A DNA stretch of 64,000 nucleotides, from contig NZ_FR892793.1 in the NCBI RefSeq assembly GCF_000434895.1, positions 1 to 64,000 of the forward strand, read 5' to 3'. The stretch is from Phascolarctobacterium succinatutens CAG:287. GTDB taxonomy: Bacteria; Bacillota; Negativicutes; Acidaminococcales; Acidaminococcaceae. A program made the translations under genes and the position numbers. The notes beneath the pieces are model-generated. The model saw only the letters and a program-made list of their open reading frames with translations. It did no database searches and was not told the DNA's origin. Below are positions 9,338-17,499 of the stretch, one piece after another. Each line of letters starts with the position of its first letter. The stretch's first letter is position 1.

Positions 9338-9379
9338 GGGTTAACGATGGTGCACGTTAAAACGGTCAAGGTTAACGTA
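9338..9379 (+). promoter_or_regulatory. Likely operator of bioB (TTAACG repeats)
   Basis: TTAACG (9341-9346) and CGTTAA (9355-9360) form a perfect inverted repeat with an 8-nt centre, and GGTTAACGTACC follows from 9370. The sites cover the predicted transcription start of bioB. BirA operators in Firmicutes also end in GGTTAAC-like half-sites, so biotin-dependent repression is the natural reading, but the arm spacing is not a textbook BirA site. Confidence 0.55.
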
Positions 9380-9440
9380 CCACTTATTTTTTTACAGCAT
9401 AAGCCTACCGATTAAATAGGTTATAAAAGGAGAAGAGAAT

Positions 9441-10460
9441 ATGAACCCGCAAGCATTAGCACAAGAAATTATTGATGGCAGAAGATTGACACGTCAGGAC
9501 GATTTAAAAGCCTTTCTGACCTGCGATTTGCAGGAATTATGTGAAGGTGCAGATAAAATCCGCAAGCATTTTGTCGGTGAGCGCGTGGATTTGTGCTCCA
9601 TTATCAACGGACGCAGCGGCCGCTGTCCGGAAAACTGCAAATTCTGCGCGCAGTCCGCACATAACCATACCGATTGCGAGGTTTACAGCTTCCTGCCGGA
9701 GGAGGATATCGTGAAGCTGGCACGTCTGAACCAGGAGGAGGGGGTACACCGCTTTTCCATTGTAACCGCAGGCAAGGCGCTGACCGGTGAAGAATTCGAC
9801 AAGGCTATTCATGCGTATGAGACTATGCACCGTGATTTGAAGATTGATTTGTGCGCTTCTATGGGCTTCCTTTCCCGTGAACAGCTGCATCGCTTGCATG
9901 AGGCCGGTGTCACCAGCTATCATCATAATATTGAAACCTCTAAGCGCAACTTCCCCAATATCTGCACTACGCATACCTATGATATGAAAATCAACACGTT
10001 GAAGATGGTCAAGGAGGAGGGCATGTGCGCCTGCTCCGGTGGTATTATCGGCATGGGCGAAACCTGGGAGGACCGTCTTGATATGGCTATCAGCCTTGCA
10101 GAGCTTGGCATTGATTCTATTCCGCTAAATGCGCTGATGCCGATTCCGGGTACGCCGCTGGGGCATCTGCCGCGTCTGAGCGAGGCTGATATCCTGCGTA
10201 CTGTGGCCTTCTTCCGTTATATCAATCCACTGGCCAACATTCGCCTGGGTGCAGGCCGTGCGTTGCTGACCAATGACGGTGAAACAGCGTTTAAGGCTGG
10301 CGCATCCGCTACTATCACCGGTAATATGCTGACGACTGTGGCCTGCGCTACGATTCGCAGCGACAGAAAGATGCTGAATCATATGGGACGTGACATTAAG
10401 CCGGAATATATGACGGATGAAGAAGCTGCTGCTATTGATGCCAGAGCGGAACAGGCATGA
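9441..10460 (+). CDS. bioB: Biotin synthase
   Basis: 339 aa, radical SAM enzyme that inserts sulfur into dethiobiotin. The radical-SAM cluster ligands are Cys62, Cys66 and Cys69 in GRCPENCKFC. SYHHNIETSKRNFPNICTTH is typical of BioB, including the ligand region of the second (2Fe-2S) cluster, and GRALL near the C terminus carries the Arg that contacts that cluster. No other biotin gene is nearby, so precursor synthesis or uptake must be encoded elsewhere. It has its own promoter and a putative operator, and ends in a terminator that also forms the left boundary of the accessory island. Confidence 0.95.
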   Translation: MNPQALAQEIIDGRRLTRQDDLKAFLTCDLQELCEGADKIRKHFVGERVDLCSIINGRSGRCPENCKFCAQSAHNHTDCEVYSFLPEEDIVKLARLNQEEGVHRFSIVTAGKALTGEEFDKAIHAYETMHRDLKIDLCASMGFLSREQLHRLHEAGVTSYHHNIETSKRNFPNICTTHTYDMKINTLKMVKEEGMCACSGGIIGMGETWEDRLDMAISLAELGIDSIPLNALMPIPGTPLGHLPRLSEADILRTVAFFRYINPLANIRLGAGRALLTNDGETAFKAGASATITGNMLTTVACATIRSDRKMLNHMGRDIKPEYMTDEEAAAIDARAEQA

Positions 10461-10476
10461 TTACATATTGAAATAA

Positions 10477-10524
10477 ATTCAGCTGCCTGCGGAGGGACGA
10501 GGTCCTTTTGCAGGCAGCTTTTTT
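10477..10524 (+). terminator. Terminator after bioB, copy A of an island-flanking repeat
   Basis: AGCTGCCTGC (10481-10490) pairs perfectly with GCAGGCAGCT (10510-10519), followed by six T. The whole unit, starting ATTCAGC, resembles copy C at 18496-18543 and a decayed copy B at 18307-18357. Confidence 0.85.
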
Positions 10525-10536
10525 GTGCTGCTTTAA

Positions 10537-10768
10537 CGGTGCGTTTTGCACCGGTTGCACCAGTTGAACCACTTTTTTCGGCGTTTTTGCTAAAAAACCG
10601 TAGGCTCGTAATTTTTAATATAATATAAATAAAAAGCCTTATTTTAGCTGTAAACAGCATAAAATAAAGCTTTAGAACCATTACGAAGACTTTACTTGCA
10701 GGGATATATATTAGTGGTTGTGGAGCAGTTTTTATTTTTGCACCAAAAGTAGTGGTGCAAGTGGTGCA
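10537..10768 (+). repeat. TTGCACC-type repeats in the left end of the island
   Basis: Left group (10537-10572): GTGC, TTGCACCGG, TTGCACCAG and TTGAACCAC in tandem, about 9-nt period. Right group (10738-10768): TTGCACCA inverted against TGGTGCAA (10753-10760), then GTGGTGCA. Between the groups an imperfect AT-rich hairpin lies at 10632-10673 (AAAGC/GCTTT outer arms). No gene is seen from 10525 to 10950. The layout of phased, oppositely oriented short repeats suggests protein-binding sites. Confidence 0.5.
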
Positions 10769-10784
10769 GAGATTTAAATTTAAT

Positions 10785-10906
10785 TTTACGTAAAGGTCTT
10801 TGTATGTTATACTAATAGCAGTTGCATGGTAGCTCTATTTTTAAGAGAAGTCATGCCTGACTGTGTGAGTCAGTGGCATCTGTCGAGCTTGGCAGATGCC
10901 TTTTTT
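10785..10906 (+). ncRNA. Candidate attenuator leader RNA ahead of the restriction gene
   Basis: Promoter: TTTACG (10785-10790), 17-nt spacer, TATACT (10808-10813). The RNA would begin near 10820 and reach a strong terminator, GGCATCTGTC (10875-10884) with GGCAGATGCC (10891-10900) and six T. Just upstream a second hairpin, ATGCCTGACT (10853-10862) with AGTCA and GGCAT (10868-10879), uses the same GGCAT bases as the terminator 5-prime arm. The two folds are therefore mutually exclusive, which is the architecture of a transcription attenuator. The restriction gene starts 44 bases later. A free-standing small RNA is the alternative. Confidence 0.45.
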
Positions 10907-10950
10907 ATTAAAGAATGATTATTTACCTAGATTATGATGAGGTGATGGGT

Positions 10951-12432
10951 ATGGCAAGATTTGAGTTCGATGATAGGAATCCTAAATCAATAGAAGAATA
11001 TGCTAAACAATTGTTAGGTAAAAGTTTTTATGATGTTATAGGCTGGAAAATCGAGAGGGATCAACATCAGGTCGCTGAAGAACAGATAAATAGTTATGCT
11101 AATAAACATCGTAAAGGCGGGTTAGGTAATTTATTAGAAAATGTCTATTTTAATTATGAATCTAACAGTGATCCTCATGCGGATTTTGTCAAAGCTGGTG
11201 TAGAGCTGAAAGTAACTCCTTATGAAAAGAATAAGAAAGGAGAGCTTCGTGCAGGTGAAAGATTAGTCTTGACTATGATTAGCTATAATTCGCCGGTAGA
11301 AGAAGATTTTTTCCAATCACATTTATGGGAAAAGTGCAGATTGCTTTTGTTGGTGTATTACCTAAGAGATAAGACTTTAGAAAGCAATTTGATGTATTCT
11401 ATTGATTATGTTACGTTGTTTACTCCGCCTGCGAAAGACTTGGAGATTATTCGTCAGGACTATAGGAAAATCATTGATAAGATTAAGGCTGGCAAAGCAG
11501 AAGAGCTTTCAGAAGGCGATACAATTTATCTTGGTGCATGCACCAAGGGTGCTACTGCAGCAAAAAGTATTGTGCCGCAGTTTTATCCACCATACACATT
11601 GGCTAAAAAGAGGGCGTTTTGCTATAAAAATTCATATATGACATATGTGTTGAACCAATATATAGTTAATGGTGTCAATACATATGAGGAAATCATAACT
11701 GATCCTGCAGAACTGGAAAAGAAGAGTTTTGAAGAAATAATCACGAATAAAATCAATCAGTATATCGGTACTTCTGATGAGATGTTATGTACCATCTTTA
11801 ACAGAGAATATAATAACAATAAAGCTCAATGGATTGAGTTGGCTTATAGAATGCTTGGTATAAAATCAAACAGAGCAGAAGAATTTGCAAAAGCCAATAT
11901 AGTTCCTAAAGCTATTCGGTTAGATGAAAAAGGGACATTGAGAGAAAACAGTCCGTTGCCACAATTTAGTTTTAGGGATTTAGTTAATGAGGAATGGGAA
12001 GATTCTACTCTTTATGAGTATTTGAGTGAAACCAAATTTCTTTTTGTTATCTATCAAAAACAAAACAGCAATTATATTTTAAAGGGTTGTTTGTTGTGGA
12101 ATATGCCTGTGAAGGACTTGGAAAAAGTTAAGAGCGAATGGGAAGCGATTAGAGATGTTGCGAGGGCAGGCATTAAGTTCCAAATAACTTCCAGTGCAAA
12201 TGGACCGATAGTAAAGAACAACTTGCCCAAAAAATCAGATGCTGAAATTATACATATACGTCCACATACAGCAAAAAGATATTATCAGTTTGCTGATGGA
12301 AGTATTATAGGTAATGGTACATTGAGTGATAGTGATCTGTTGCCCAATGGTGAACGTATGCCTAAACAGAGCTTTTGGCTTAACAATACATATATTGTAA
12401 ATTTGATTAATCAACGAATGAGGGAAAATTAA
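10951..12432 (+). CDS. Sau3AI-family type II restriction endonuclease (MutH fold)
   Basis: 493 aa from the ATG at 10951, which has GAGGTG six bases upstream (an in-frame ATG at 10915 has none). Sau3AI is 489 aa. The N-terminal half holds the MutH-type active site: Asp78, Glu85 and Lys87 in ADFVKAGVELKVTP, i.e. D-x6-E-x-K, as in MutH (D-x6-E-x-K) and Sau3AI. The C-terminal half lacks a matching triad, as in Sau3AI, where it is a catalytically dead DNA-binding copy. Family members cut GATC and are blocked by C5 methylation, which fits the adjacent C5 methyltransferase. The gene is AT-rich compared with the flanks, consistent with transfer. Specificity is inferred by homology. Confidence 0.85.
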   Translation: MARFEFDDRNPKSIEEYAKQLLGKSFYDVIGWKIERDQHQVAEEQINSYANKHRKGGLGNLLENVYFNYESNSDPHADFVKAGVELKVTPYEKNKKGELRAGERLVLTMISYNSPVEEDFFQSHLWEKCRLLLLVYYLRDKTLESNLMYSIDYVTLFTPPAKDLEIIRQDYRKIIDKIKAGKAEELSEGDTIYLGACTKGATAAKSIVPQFYPPYTLAKKRAFCYKNSYMTYVLNQYIVNGVNTYEEIITDPAELEKKSFEEIITNKINQYIGTSDEMLCTIFNREYNNNKAQWIELAYRMLGIKSNRAEEFAKANIVPKAIRLDEKGTLRENSPLPQFSFRDLVNEEWEDSTLYEYLSETKFLFVIYQKQNSNYILKGCLLWNMPVKDLEKVKSEWEAIRDVARAGIKFQITSSANGPIVKNNLPKKSDAEIIHIRPHTAKRYYQFADGSIIGNGTLSDSDLLPNGERMPKQSFWLNNTYIVNLINQRMREN

Positions 12433-12435
12433 AAC

Positions 12436-12478
12436 TTGATCGAATCACTAGGATATGATATAATATATGTATATTATA
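12436..12478 (+). promoter_or_regulatory. Methyltransferase promoter with an internal GATC and a 20-bp palindrome
   Basis: TTGATC (12436-12441), 17-nt spacer, TATAAT (12459-12464). The -35 hexamer contains GATC, the likely target of the system. The -10 is the left part of a palindrome, TATAATATA-TG-TATATTATA (12459-12478), that spans the start point. The methyltransferase can thus be made independently of the endonuclease and may be controlled by methylation or a bound protein. Confidence 0.6.
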
Positions 12479-12493
12479 TAAGAAAGGCGTGGA

Positions 12494-13699
12494 ATGATGG
12501 AGAAAACAGTATGCGAGCTCTTCGCGGGAGTAGGAGGGTTCCGACTTGCCTTGGAGCGTGCATCCAGCGATTTTCAGACAGTGTGGTTTTCCCAATGGGA
12601 ACCCGGGAAGACAAAACAATGGGCTCACGACTGTTATGTCCAACATTGGGGCGATATTGACGAATTTACCGGTGTAGATATTTCTATTGTAGATAAGCAT
12701 AATGTACCTGACCATAATTTGCTTGTAGGTGGTTTTCCTTGTCAGGATTATTCTGTTGCCAGACCGTTGCCAGGTTCTGCTGGTTTAGAAGGCAAAAAAG
12801 GTGTGCTTTGGTGGCAGATACGTGATACGTTGGAAGCTAAACACGCACCTTTTGTATTGTTGGAGAATGTCGACAGATTGTTAAAATCGCCTGCATCTCA
12901 GCGAGGACGTGATTTTGGTGTAATCCTTGCTTGTTTGGCTGCTTTGGGTTATGCCGTAGAATGGCGTGTAGTTAATGCAGCTGAATATGGCGCTGCCCAA
13001 AGGCGTCGCAGAACGTTTATTTTTGCGTATTCTACAAATACCCGTTATGCGGAAAGAATGAACAGACAAAATCCTGAGCATATAATAAGTTCTATAGGCT
13101 TTTTTGCAAGAAGTTTTCCAATAGAGCAGAATTTTGTTGTGAATGAGGAAATGCTTAATTTCCAAGATATCCCTACAGTATCAGAAAGTTTTAGCTTTGA
13201 GTTTAAAAATGCAGGTTATATGCTAAACGGACAGATTTATACTGCTAATGTTAAACCTATAGAGGAAGAACCGACTTTGTTGCGTGATATCCTTGCAAAG
13301 AATGTAGCTGAAGATTATTATCTAGGTGATAAGCTAGAAAAATGGGAATATCTTAAGGGAGCAAAGAAGATAGAACGTACTTCCAAAACAGGTCATAGAT
13401 ATATATTTAGTGAAGGTGCGATCGCTTTTCCTGATTCTATTGATGCACCGGCACGTACAATGCTGACATCAGAGTCTAGCTTGAATCGTAGCACGCATGT
13501 AATCAGAGATCCAGAAACCAATAGGCTGAGATTACTGACACAGGTTGAAGCAGAGCGTATCCAAGGCTTTGACGATAATTGGACTGATACTGGTATGCCG
13601 CAGAAGTTCAGATATTTTTGTATGGGAAATGCTTTAGTTGTGCCTATGGTTACACGTATGGGAAGAACTTTAAGTACCATAATGGAAGGCGAACCATAA
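12494..13699 (+). CDS. DNA (cytosine-5-)-methyltransferase
   Basis: 401 aa. It transfers a methyl group from SAM to C5 of cytosine and protects host DNA from the adjacent endonuclease. Motif I is CELFAGVGGFRLAL (residues 7-20), motif IV the catalytic GGFPCQDYS, motif VI LLENVDRLL, motif VIII QRRRRTFIF, and motif X-like NALVVPM near the C terminus. A GATC specificity is inferred from the Sau3AI-type partner; the WEPGKTKQ segment after motif I resembles what I recall of M.Sau3AI-like enzymes. It has its own promoter. The start may be the second ATG at 12497. Codon use is AT-rich like the rest of the island. Confidence 0.93.
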   Translation: MMEKTVCELFAGVGGFRLALERASSDFQTVWFSQWEPGKTKQWAHDCYVQHWGDIDEFTGVDISIVDKHNVPDHNLLVGGFPCQDYSVARPLPGSAGLEGKKGVLWWQIRDTLEAKHAPFVLLENVDRLLKSPASQRGRDFGVILACLAALGYAVEWRVVNAAEYGAAQRRRRTFIFAYSTNTRYAERMNRQNPEHIISSIGFFARSFPIEQNFVVNEEMLNFQDIPTVSESFSFEFKNAGYMLNGQIYTANVKPIEEEPTLLRDILAKNVAEDYYLGDKLEKWEYLKGAKKIERTSKTGHRYIFSEGAIAFPDSIDAPARTMLTSESSLNRSTHVIRDPETNRLRLLTQVEAERIQGFDDNWTDTGMPQKFRYFCMGNALVVPMVTRMGRTLSTIMEGEP

Positions 13700-13733
13700 T
13701 TTTACTATACAACTTTGTTGGTGGTGTTTGTAA

Positions 13734-14159
13734 ATGGATGCAAAAAATGCAATAGTGTCTAAAACTATGAGCAGAATAAAAGGCAAGGACACCAAAATAG
13801 AGGTGCTGTTGCGTAAAGCTCTTTGGCATGAAGGCATTCGATACAGAAAATACTATCGGATATATGACTGTCATCCTGATATAGTGATTACTAAATATAA
13901 GATAGTGATTTTTTGTGATGGTGTTTTTTGGCATGGAAAAAATTTTCATGAGCACCAGATTAAGCATAATAGTGTGTATTGGGATAATAAAATCAGACGC
14001 AATATAGAACGTGATTTGGAGAATACGATTATGCTTAGGGATAATGGCTGGATTGTTATCAGGTTTTGGGAGGATGAAATTTTGCATGATTTGTGTGGTT
14101 GTGTGGAAAAAGTGAAGGCTTATATAAAACAAATTAGTTCGCTTGATGGAATAAGATAG
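13734..14159 (+). CDS. vsr: Very short patch repair (Vsr) endonuclease
   Basis: 141 aa, normal Vsr length. Vsr nicks beside T:G mismatches left when 5-methylcytosine deaminates, so it follows naturally from the C5 methyltransferase 34 bases upstream. Signatures are MSRIKGKDTKIEVLLRKAL (with the N-terminal Glu), HPDIVI, the catalytic-site CDGVFWHG, and WDNKIRRNIERD. The ribosome-binding site (GGTGGTG) is modest. A clear terminator at 14183-14219 ends the restriction-modification-Vsr unit. Confidence 0.92.
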   Translation: MDAKNAIVSKTMSRIKGKDTKIEVLLRKALWHEGIRYRKYYRIYDCHPDIVITKYKIVIFCDGVFWHGKNFHEHQIKHNSVYWDNKIRRNIERDLENTIMLRDNGWIVIRFWEDEILHDLCGCVEKVKAYIKQISSLDGIR

Positions 14160-14182
14160 TGCATATAAAATAAATTTATAAA

Positions 14183-14219
14183 AACTGCTTGAGAGAATTT
14201 TTCTTAAGCAGTTTTTTTT
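14183..14219 (+). terminator. Terminator after vsr
   Basis: AACTGCTTGAG (14183-14193) pairs with CTTAAGCAGTT (14203-14213), one G-U pair, followed by eight T. Confidence 0.85.
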
Positions 14220-14234
14220 CTTATATCCTTATTC

Positions 14235-14314
14235 GAAATATATGATAGATATAATTGAAATATATGAAAAATATACTGACGATATTTGACATATATTCGA
14301 GAGGGATGTATAAT
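14235..14314 (+). promoter_or_regulatory. Consensus promoter with three upstream AT-rich repeats
   Basis: TTGACA (14286-14291), 17-nt spacer, TATAAT (14309-14314): a perfect sigma-A promoter. Upstream, GAAATATATGA occurs at 14235-14245 and 14257-14267 (22 nt apart), and a third, inverted and slightly changed copy (ACATATATTCG, 14290-14299) overlaps the -35. These look like operator sites controlling the small gene and perhaps the ATPase cluster. Confidence 0.65.
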
Positions 14315-14342
14315 TTAAGTATTAAAAGAAAGGATGATTATC

Positions 14343-14564
14343 ATGGAAAAAAATGTAAAAAAAGAAAGATTCAATAAAATTGCTGTGAATAGAACAAATA
14401 AAATATTAGACACGTTGAGATTGCTTGGAAATTGTTCTAATACGGCGAGCTATGAGTATACAGAAGATGATGTGAAAAAAATTTTTAATGCAATTGAACA
14501 AGAGGTAAAATTACAGAAACAAAAATTTGGGAAATGCAATACTATTGGCAAGTTTGAACTTTAA
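14343..14564 (+). CDS. Small conserved-looking protein, possible regulator or antitoxin-like partner
   Basis: 73 aa from the ATG at 14343, preceded by GAAAGGATG. It begins MEKNVKKERFNKIA; the middle reads TNKILDTLRLLGNCSN and then YEYTEDDVKKIFNAIE. I have an impression that similar short proteins with an LGNCSN and YEYTEDDV pattern turn up near restriction and other defence genes, but I cannot name the family. It is all-helical by composition and strongly basic at the N terminus. It has the strongest promoter in the island, with repeats around the -35 that it could bind itself. A 165-base gap with a hairpin separates it from the ATPase gene. Confidence 0.65.
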   Translation: MEKNVKKERFNKIAVNRTNKILDTLRLLGNCSNTASYEYTEDDVKKIFNAIEQEVKLQKQKFGKCNTIGKFEL

Positions 14565-14620
14565 TTATAAAGTAGAGCAAAATAAACAAATAATCATTTA
14601 CTATTTATAAATACTAAAAC

Positions 14621-14654
14621 ATAATGCCTATATATTTGAGTATATATGCATTAT
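14621..14654. other. AT-rich hairpin between the small gene and the ATPase gene
   Basis: ATAATGC-C-TATATA and TATATA-T-GCATTAT arms (14 bp, one mismatch) around a 6-nt loop, followed by AAAATTTT. It could be a weak terminator or a protein-binding palindrome. Confidence 0.5.
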
Positions 14655-14729
14655 AAAATTTTGGGATTGCGATATTGAAAGAAAGGCAAGTATATATTTG
14701 GGTTTTCGAATATTATACAAGGTAAGATT

Positions 14730-16652
14730 ATGTTGGCTAAATGGCATTCAATTCCTAACAATGATGGTTTAATTAAAGGTCCTAACGATTCTGGTATATG
14801 TACATTTTCTGGTTTTGCAATAAAATCATTAGTACGAGAAACTATCCAAAATGCATTAGATGCAGAAAAAATTGATGAAAATAAACCTACTGTTGTTGAA
14901 TTTTGTGATTTTAGAATTCCTGTTGCAAAGTTTCCGGGAATCGAAGAGTTCAAAGTAATTATTGATAAATGTCTGGAAAATAAAGAAGATAATGATATAC
15001 AGGATATATTTGGAAATGCAAAAAGATGCTTAGGAAACGATATTCGTGTTTTAAGGATTAGTGACTTTAATACGTGTGGATTAATAGGCGCTGATGATGG
15101 GCATAAAGGCAGCAAATGGAGTAGATTAGTAAAAGAGTTAGGTACTGCTAATAATAATCAGGGATCTCAAGGCAGTTTTGGCATAGGCAAAGCAGCACCT
15201 TTTGTGTGTTCTGAATTACGTACGGTATTTTACTCTTCACTAGATAAAAATGGTATTAAGTCTAATATTGGTGTAGGCAGATTAGTTTCTTTTAAAGAAT
15301 CTGATGGTGAATTAACTACTGGCGATATTTTTTGGAGTGATAGTAACAAAAAAACAGCGATTATGAAATTAGCAGATATAGATGATAATTTCATTCGCAA
15401 TTCATGTGGAACAGATATATACGTAATGGGAATGCGAGAAGAGTCAGATTTGGGATTCGAAATAAAAAGAGCTGTTTTAGAAAATTTTTTGGTTTCAATT
15501 TGGTCAGATAAGTTAGAGGTTAATATATGTGGAGAGAAAATAAATAAGCAGAATCTTGGAAGCCATATCGAATTCATTTACAATAAAATAAAAAATTCCA
15601 ATTACAATAAAATAGATGAAGAAAAAATAGAAGATCTGAATAATTATTACATATTATTAGAAAATGAGAGTGGAAATTGCCATACTATATCAATCAAGGC
15701 TGAAGATTATGGATCAGAATTTGGATTTGCTGATGATGAAGCAGTTTTACTTATTATGGAAGCAGAAAATTTAAATCGGCGTATACTTATGACTAGAGGA
15801 GCTGGCATGAAACTTTTTGAGCAGAAAAACATTAACGGCTCTGCTTCGTTTACGGGTATTTTGTTAATGACTGATCCTAATATGAATAGAGAATTTCGAA
15901 AAATGGAAGTTGCTTCTCATGATAAATGGATTCCAGACTCATGCAAAAATCCAAAGGATAGAAATCGTCTAAATAAAATGTATGTTGATTTGCGTAAATA
16001 TTTGAGAGGACAAGTTAATAGCATTTTAGAGAAATCTATATCTGAAATAAATGATGCTTATGGTGTAAGTGCATTTTTACCTTCTGATAACACTAATGAT
16101 TTAGACGGAAAACAGTTGGAGGAAAAAATTATTGGATTAGTGAAAGTTAGTGGTGAGAAGCATAACAAATCGACAAAAACAAAAGTTAGGAATAAAAAAG
16201 AAAAAGAGCAGATGGAGTTTGTGGATGGTGAACAAGGAAACGGAATAAATGTTTCAACTACTAGAGGTAGCGGAAAACATGGTCATACTAAGGGTACAAA
16301 ACTACCGAGAATTCCAGGGGAAATGGAGATAGGATTTAGAGAAGAAGAAACTCATGTGAATCAAAGAGTAGTTTGCATCAATTCGGCACAGGGAATATAT
16401 ATGTATATTTTTACAGCACCAAGCAATAAAAAAGAAAAACTTGAGTTCTTTGTAAATGGAGAACAGTATGATGCCAAGTTATCTATACTTGAAATAGAAG
16501 CTATAGATGATACAACTAAAATTATTTGTGGAGAAGAGAATAAAGTAATACTGTCTGGTGTTAGGAAAAATATGATAGTAAAATTAAGATTCAAAATACC
16601 TTTTGAGCGATATTGCAAATGGGAGGTAAAACATTATGAGGCTAAAAAATAG
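14730..16652 (+). CDS. GHKL-type ATPase (MutL/MORC/Hsp90-like), defence-island protein
   Basis: 640 aa. The first 170 residues show a Bergerat ATP-binding fold: the N-box RETIQNALDA (Glu37 to Asn41, the metal-binding pair), the second motif LRISDFNTCGL (Asp112), and the glycine lid GSQGSFGIGKAAPF (145-158), followed by LRTVFYSS. The middle (about 200-440) resembles a transducer-like segment with RGAGMKLFEQKN. A basic low-complexity linker (about 480-530, KSTKTKVRNKKEKEQ) leads to a beta-rich C-terminal part. GHKL ATPases related to MutL and MORC are known companions of restriction-modification systems (Iyer, Abhiman and Aravind, 2008). The end overlaps the next gene by 17 bases, so they are co-translated. 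It has no kinase features. The exact role is unknown. Confidence 0.75.
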   Translation: MLAKWHSIPNNDGLIKGPNDSGICTFSGFAIKSLVRETIQNALDAEKIDENKPTVVEFCDFRIPVAKFPGIEEFKVIIDKCLENKEDNDIQDIFGNAKRCLGNDIRVLRISDFNTCGLIGADDGHKGSKWSRLVKELGTANNNQGSQGSFGIGKAAPFVCSELRTVFYSSLDKNGIKSNIGVGRLVSFKESDGELTTGDIFWSDSNKKTAIMKLADIDDNFIRNSCGTDIYVMGMREESDLGFEIKRAVLENFLVSIWSDKLEVNICGEKINKQNLGSHIEFIYNKIKNSNYNKIDEEKIEDLNNYYILLENESGNCHTISIKAEDYGSEFGFADDEAVLLIMEAENLNRRILMTRGAGMKLFEQKNINGSASFTGILLMTDPNMNREFRKMEVASHDKWIPDSCKNPKDRNRLNKMYVDLRKYLRGQVNSILEKSISEINDAYGVSAFLPSDNTNDLDGKQLEEKIIGLVKVSGEKHNKSTKTKVRNKKEKEQMEFVDGEQGNGINVSTTRGSGKHGHTKGTKLPRIPGEMEIGFREEETHVNQRVVCINSAQGIYMYIFTAPSNKKEKLEFFVNGEQYDAKLSILEIEAIDDTTKIICGEENKVILSGVRKNMIVKLRFKIPFERYCKWEVKHYEAKK

Positions 16653-17490
16653 TTTATATCCTTATCCTGTATTGGCTGATGGAAGGGATGATTATAATAA
16701 GAATTCAAAATTTAGCAGCGAAATCCATGGTAAAGTTGAATTTAATAATGTTGTAATTAGTGCTAAGTTTAATCTTAATGATGATGGATTACTGAATTTG
16801 ATAAGAGAGGGGTTCGCGGCATTTGCGTTACATATTGAATGTTCAAAGACTGCTTATAGAAGAAAATTTTATACAAGAAAATTTGAATATAAAGTCAGTA
16901 TTCCTGTTGATGATATAACAGATGAAATTGAAGTTTTAGGTGTTGTTGTTGCATTAAAAAGAATAGATGATTACGATAATCCTAACTTTAATATAGCTTA
17001 CCAAGGTATAAAAGTTAATATTGAAAAAGCAAATATCTTAGCAGATTCAGGCCAAACCATTCTTACGCTAAACGATGCAGTTGATTATTGTAATCAAGAA
17101 TCTATATTTAAAGTGAAAAAAATACATGATGAAAAAGATTGGATTGACTTAAATTTTTCTCAGGATGAATATGTTTTGATTTGCATCAATGAGAGTGAAT
17201 ACAATACATATATGAAGTTAGCAAAAGGTGTATTGAAAAATACAATAATGACGATGGTTATGTTGCCTGTAATGATAACGGTTTTAAATGTAATGGAAAA
17301 AGAAAAAGATGAACACGAGGGTAAAAAATGGTATAAAGTTATTTCAGATAAATTAGAAAGCAATGATATATACCTAGATAATATCAATCAAACAGGAGAT
17401 AAATCCATATTTGTTATAGCACAACGAATATTTCAGAACCCTTTAAAAAAGGCCTTTTCTGAAATAGAGATGTTTCCAGGTGAGGAATGA
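16636..17490 (+). CDS. Unknown protein co-translated with the GHKL ATPase
   Basis: 284 aa. The ATG at 16636 lies inside the end of the ATPase gene after GGGAGG, so the two proteins are probably made in fixed ratio. The sequence is polar, with alternating beta-like stretches in the first half: FNNVVISAKFNL, FALHIECSKTAYRRKFY and FEYKVSIPVDD. A mid-protein DWIDLNFSQDEYVLICI is followed by one hydrophobic helix-like stretch (TMVMLPVMITVLNVM). There is no recognisable catalytic motif. I do not recognise the family; the context suggests a partner or substrate-recognition subunit of the ATPase. AT-rich like the island. Confidence 0.7.
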   Translation: MRLKNSLYPYPVLADGRDDYNKNSKFSSEIHGKVEFNNVVISAKFNLNDDGLLNLIREGFAAFALHIECSKTAYRRKFYTRKFEYKVSIPVDDITDEIEVLGVVVALKRIDDYDNPNFNIAYQGIKVNIEKANILADSGQTILTLNDAVDYCNQESIFKVKKIHDEKDWIDLNFSQDEYVLICINESEYNTYMKLAKGVLKNTIMTMVMLPVMITVLNVMEKEKDEHEGKKWYKVISDKLESNDIYLDNINQTGDKSIFVIAQRIFQNPLKKAFSEIEMFPGEE

Positions 17491-17499
17491 GGTGAAAAA

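Noticed and set aside
10915..10950. Upstream start for the restriction gene giving 12 extra residues
   Set aside because: No ribosome-binding site; GAGGTG lies six bases before the ATG at 10951.
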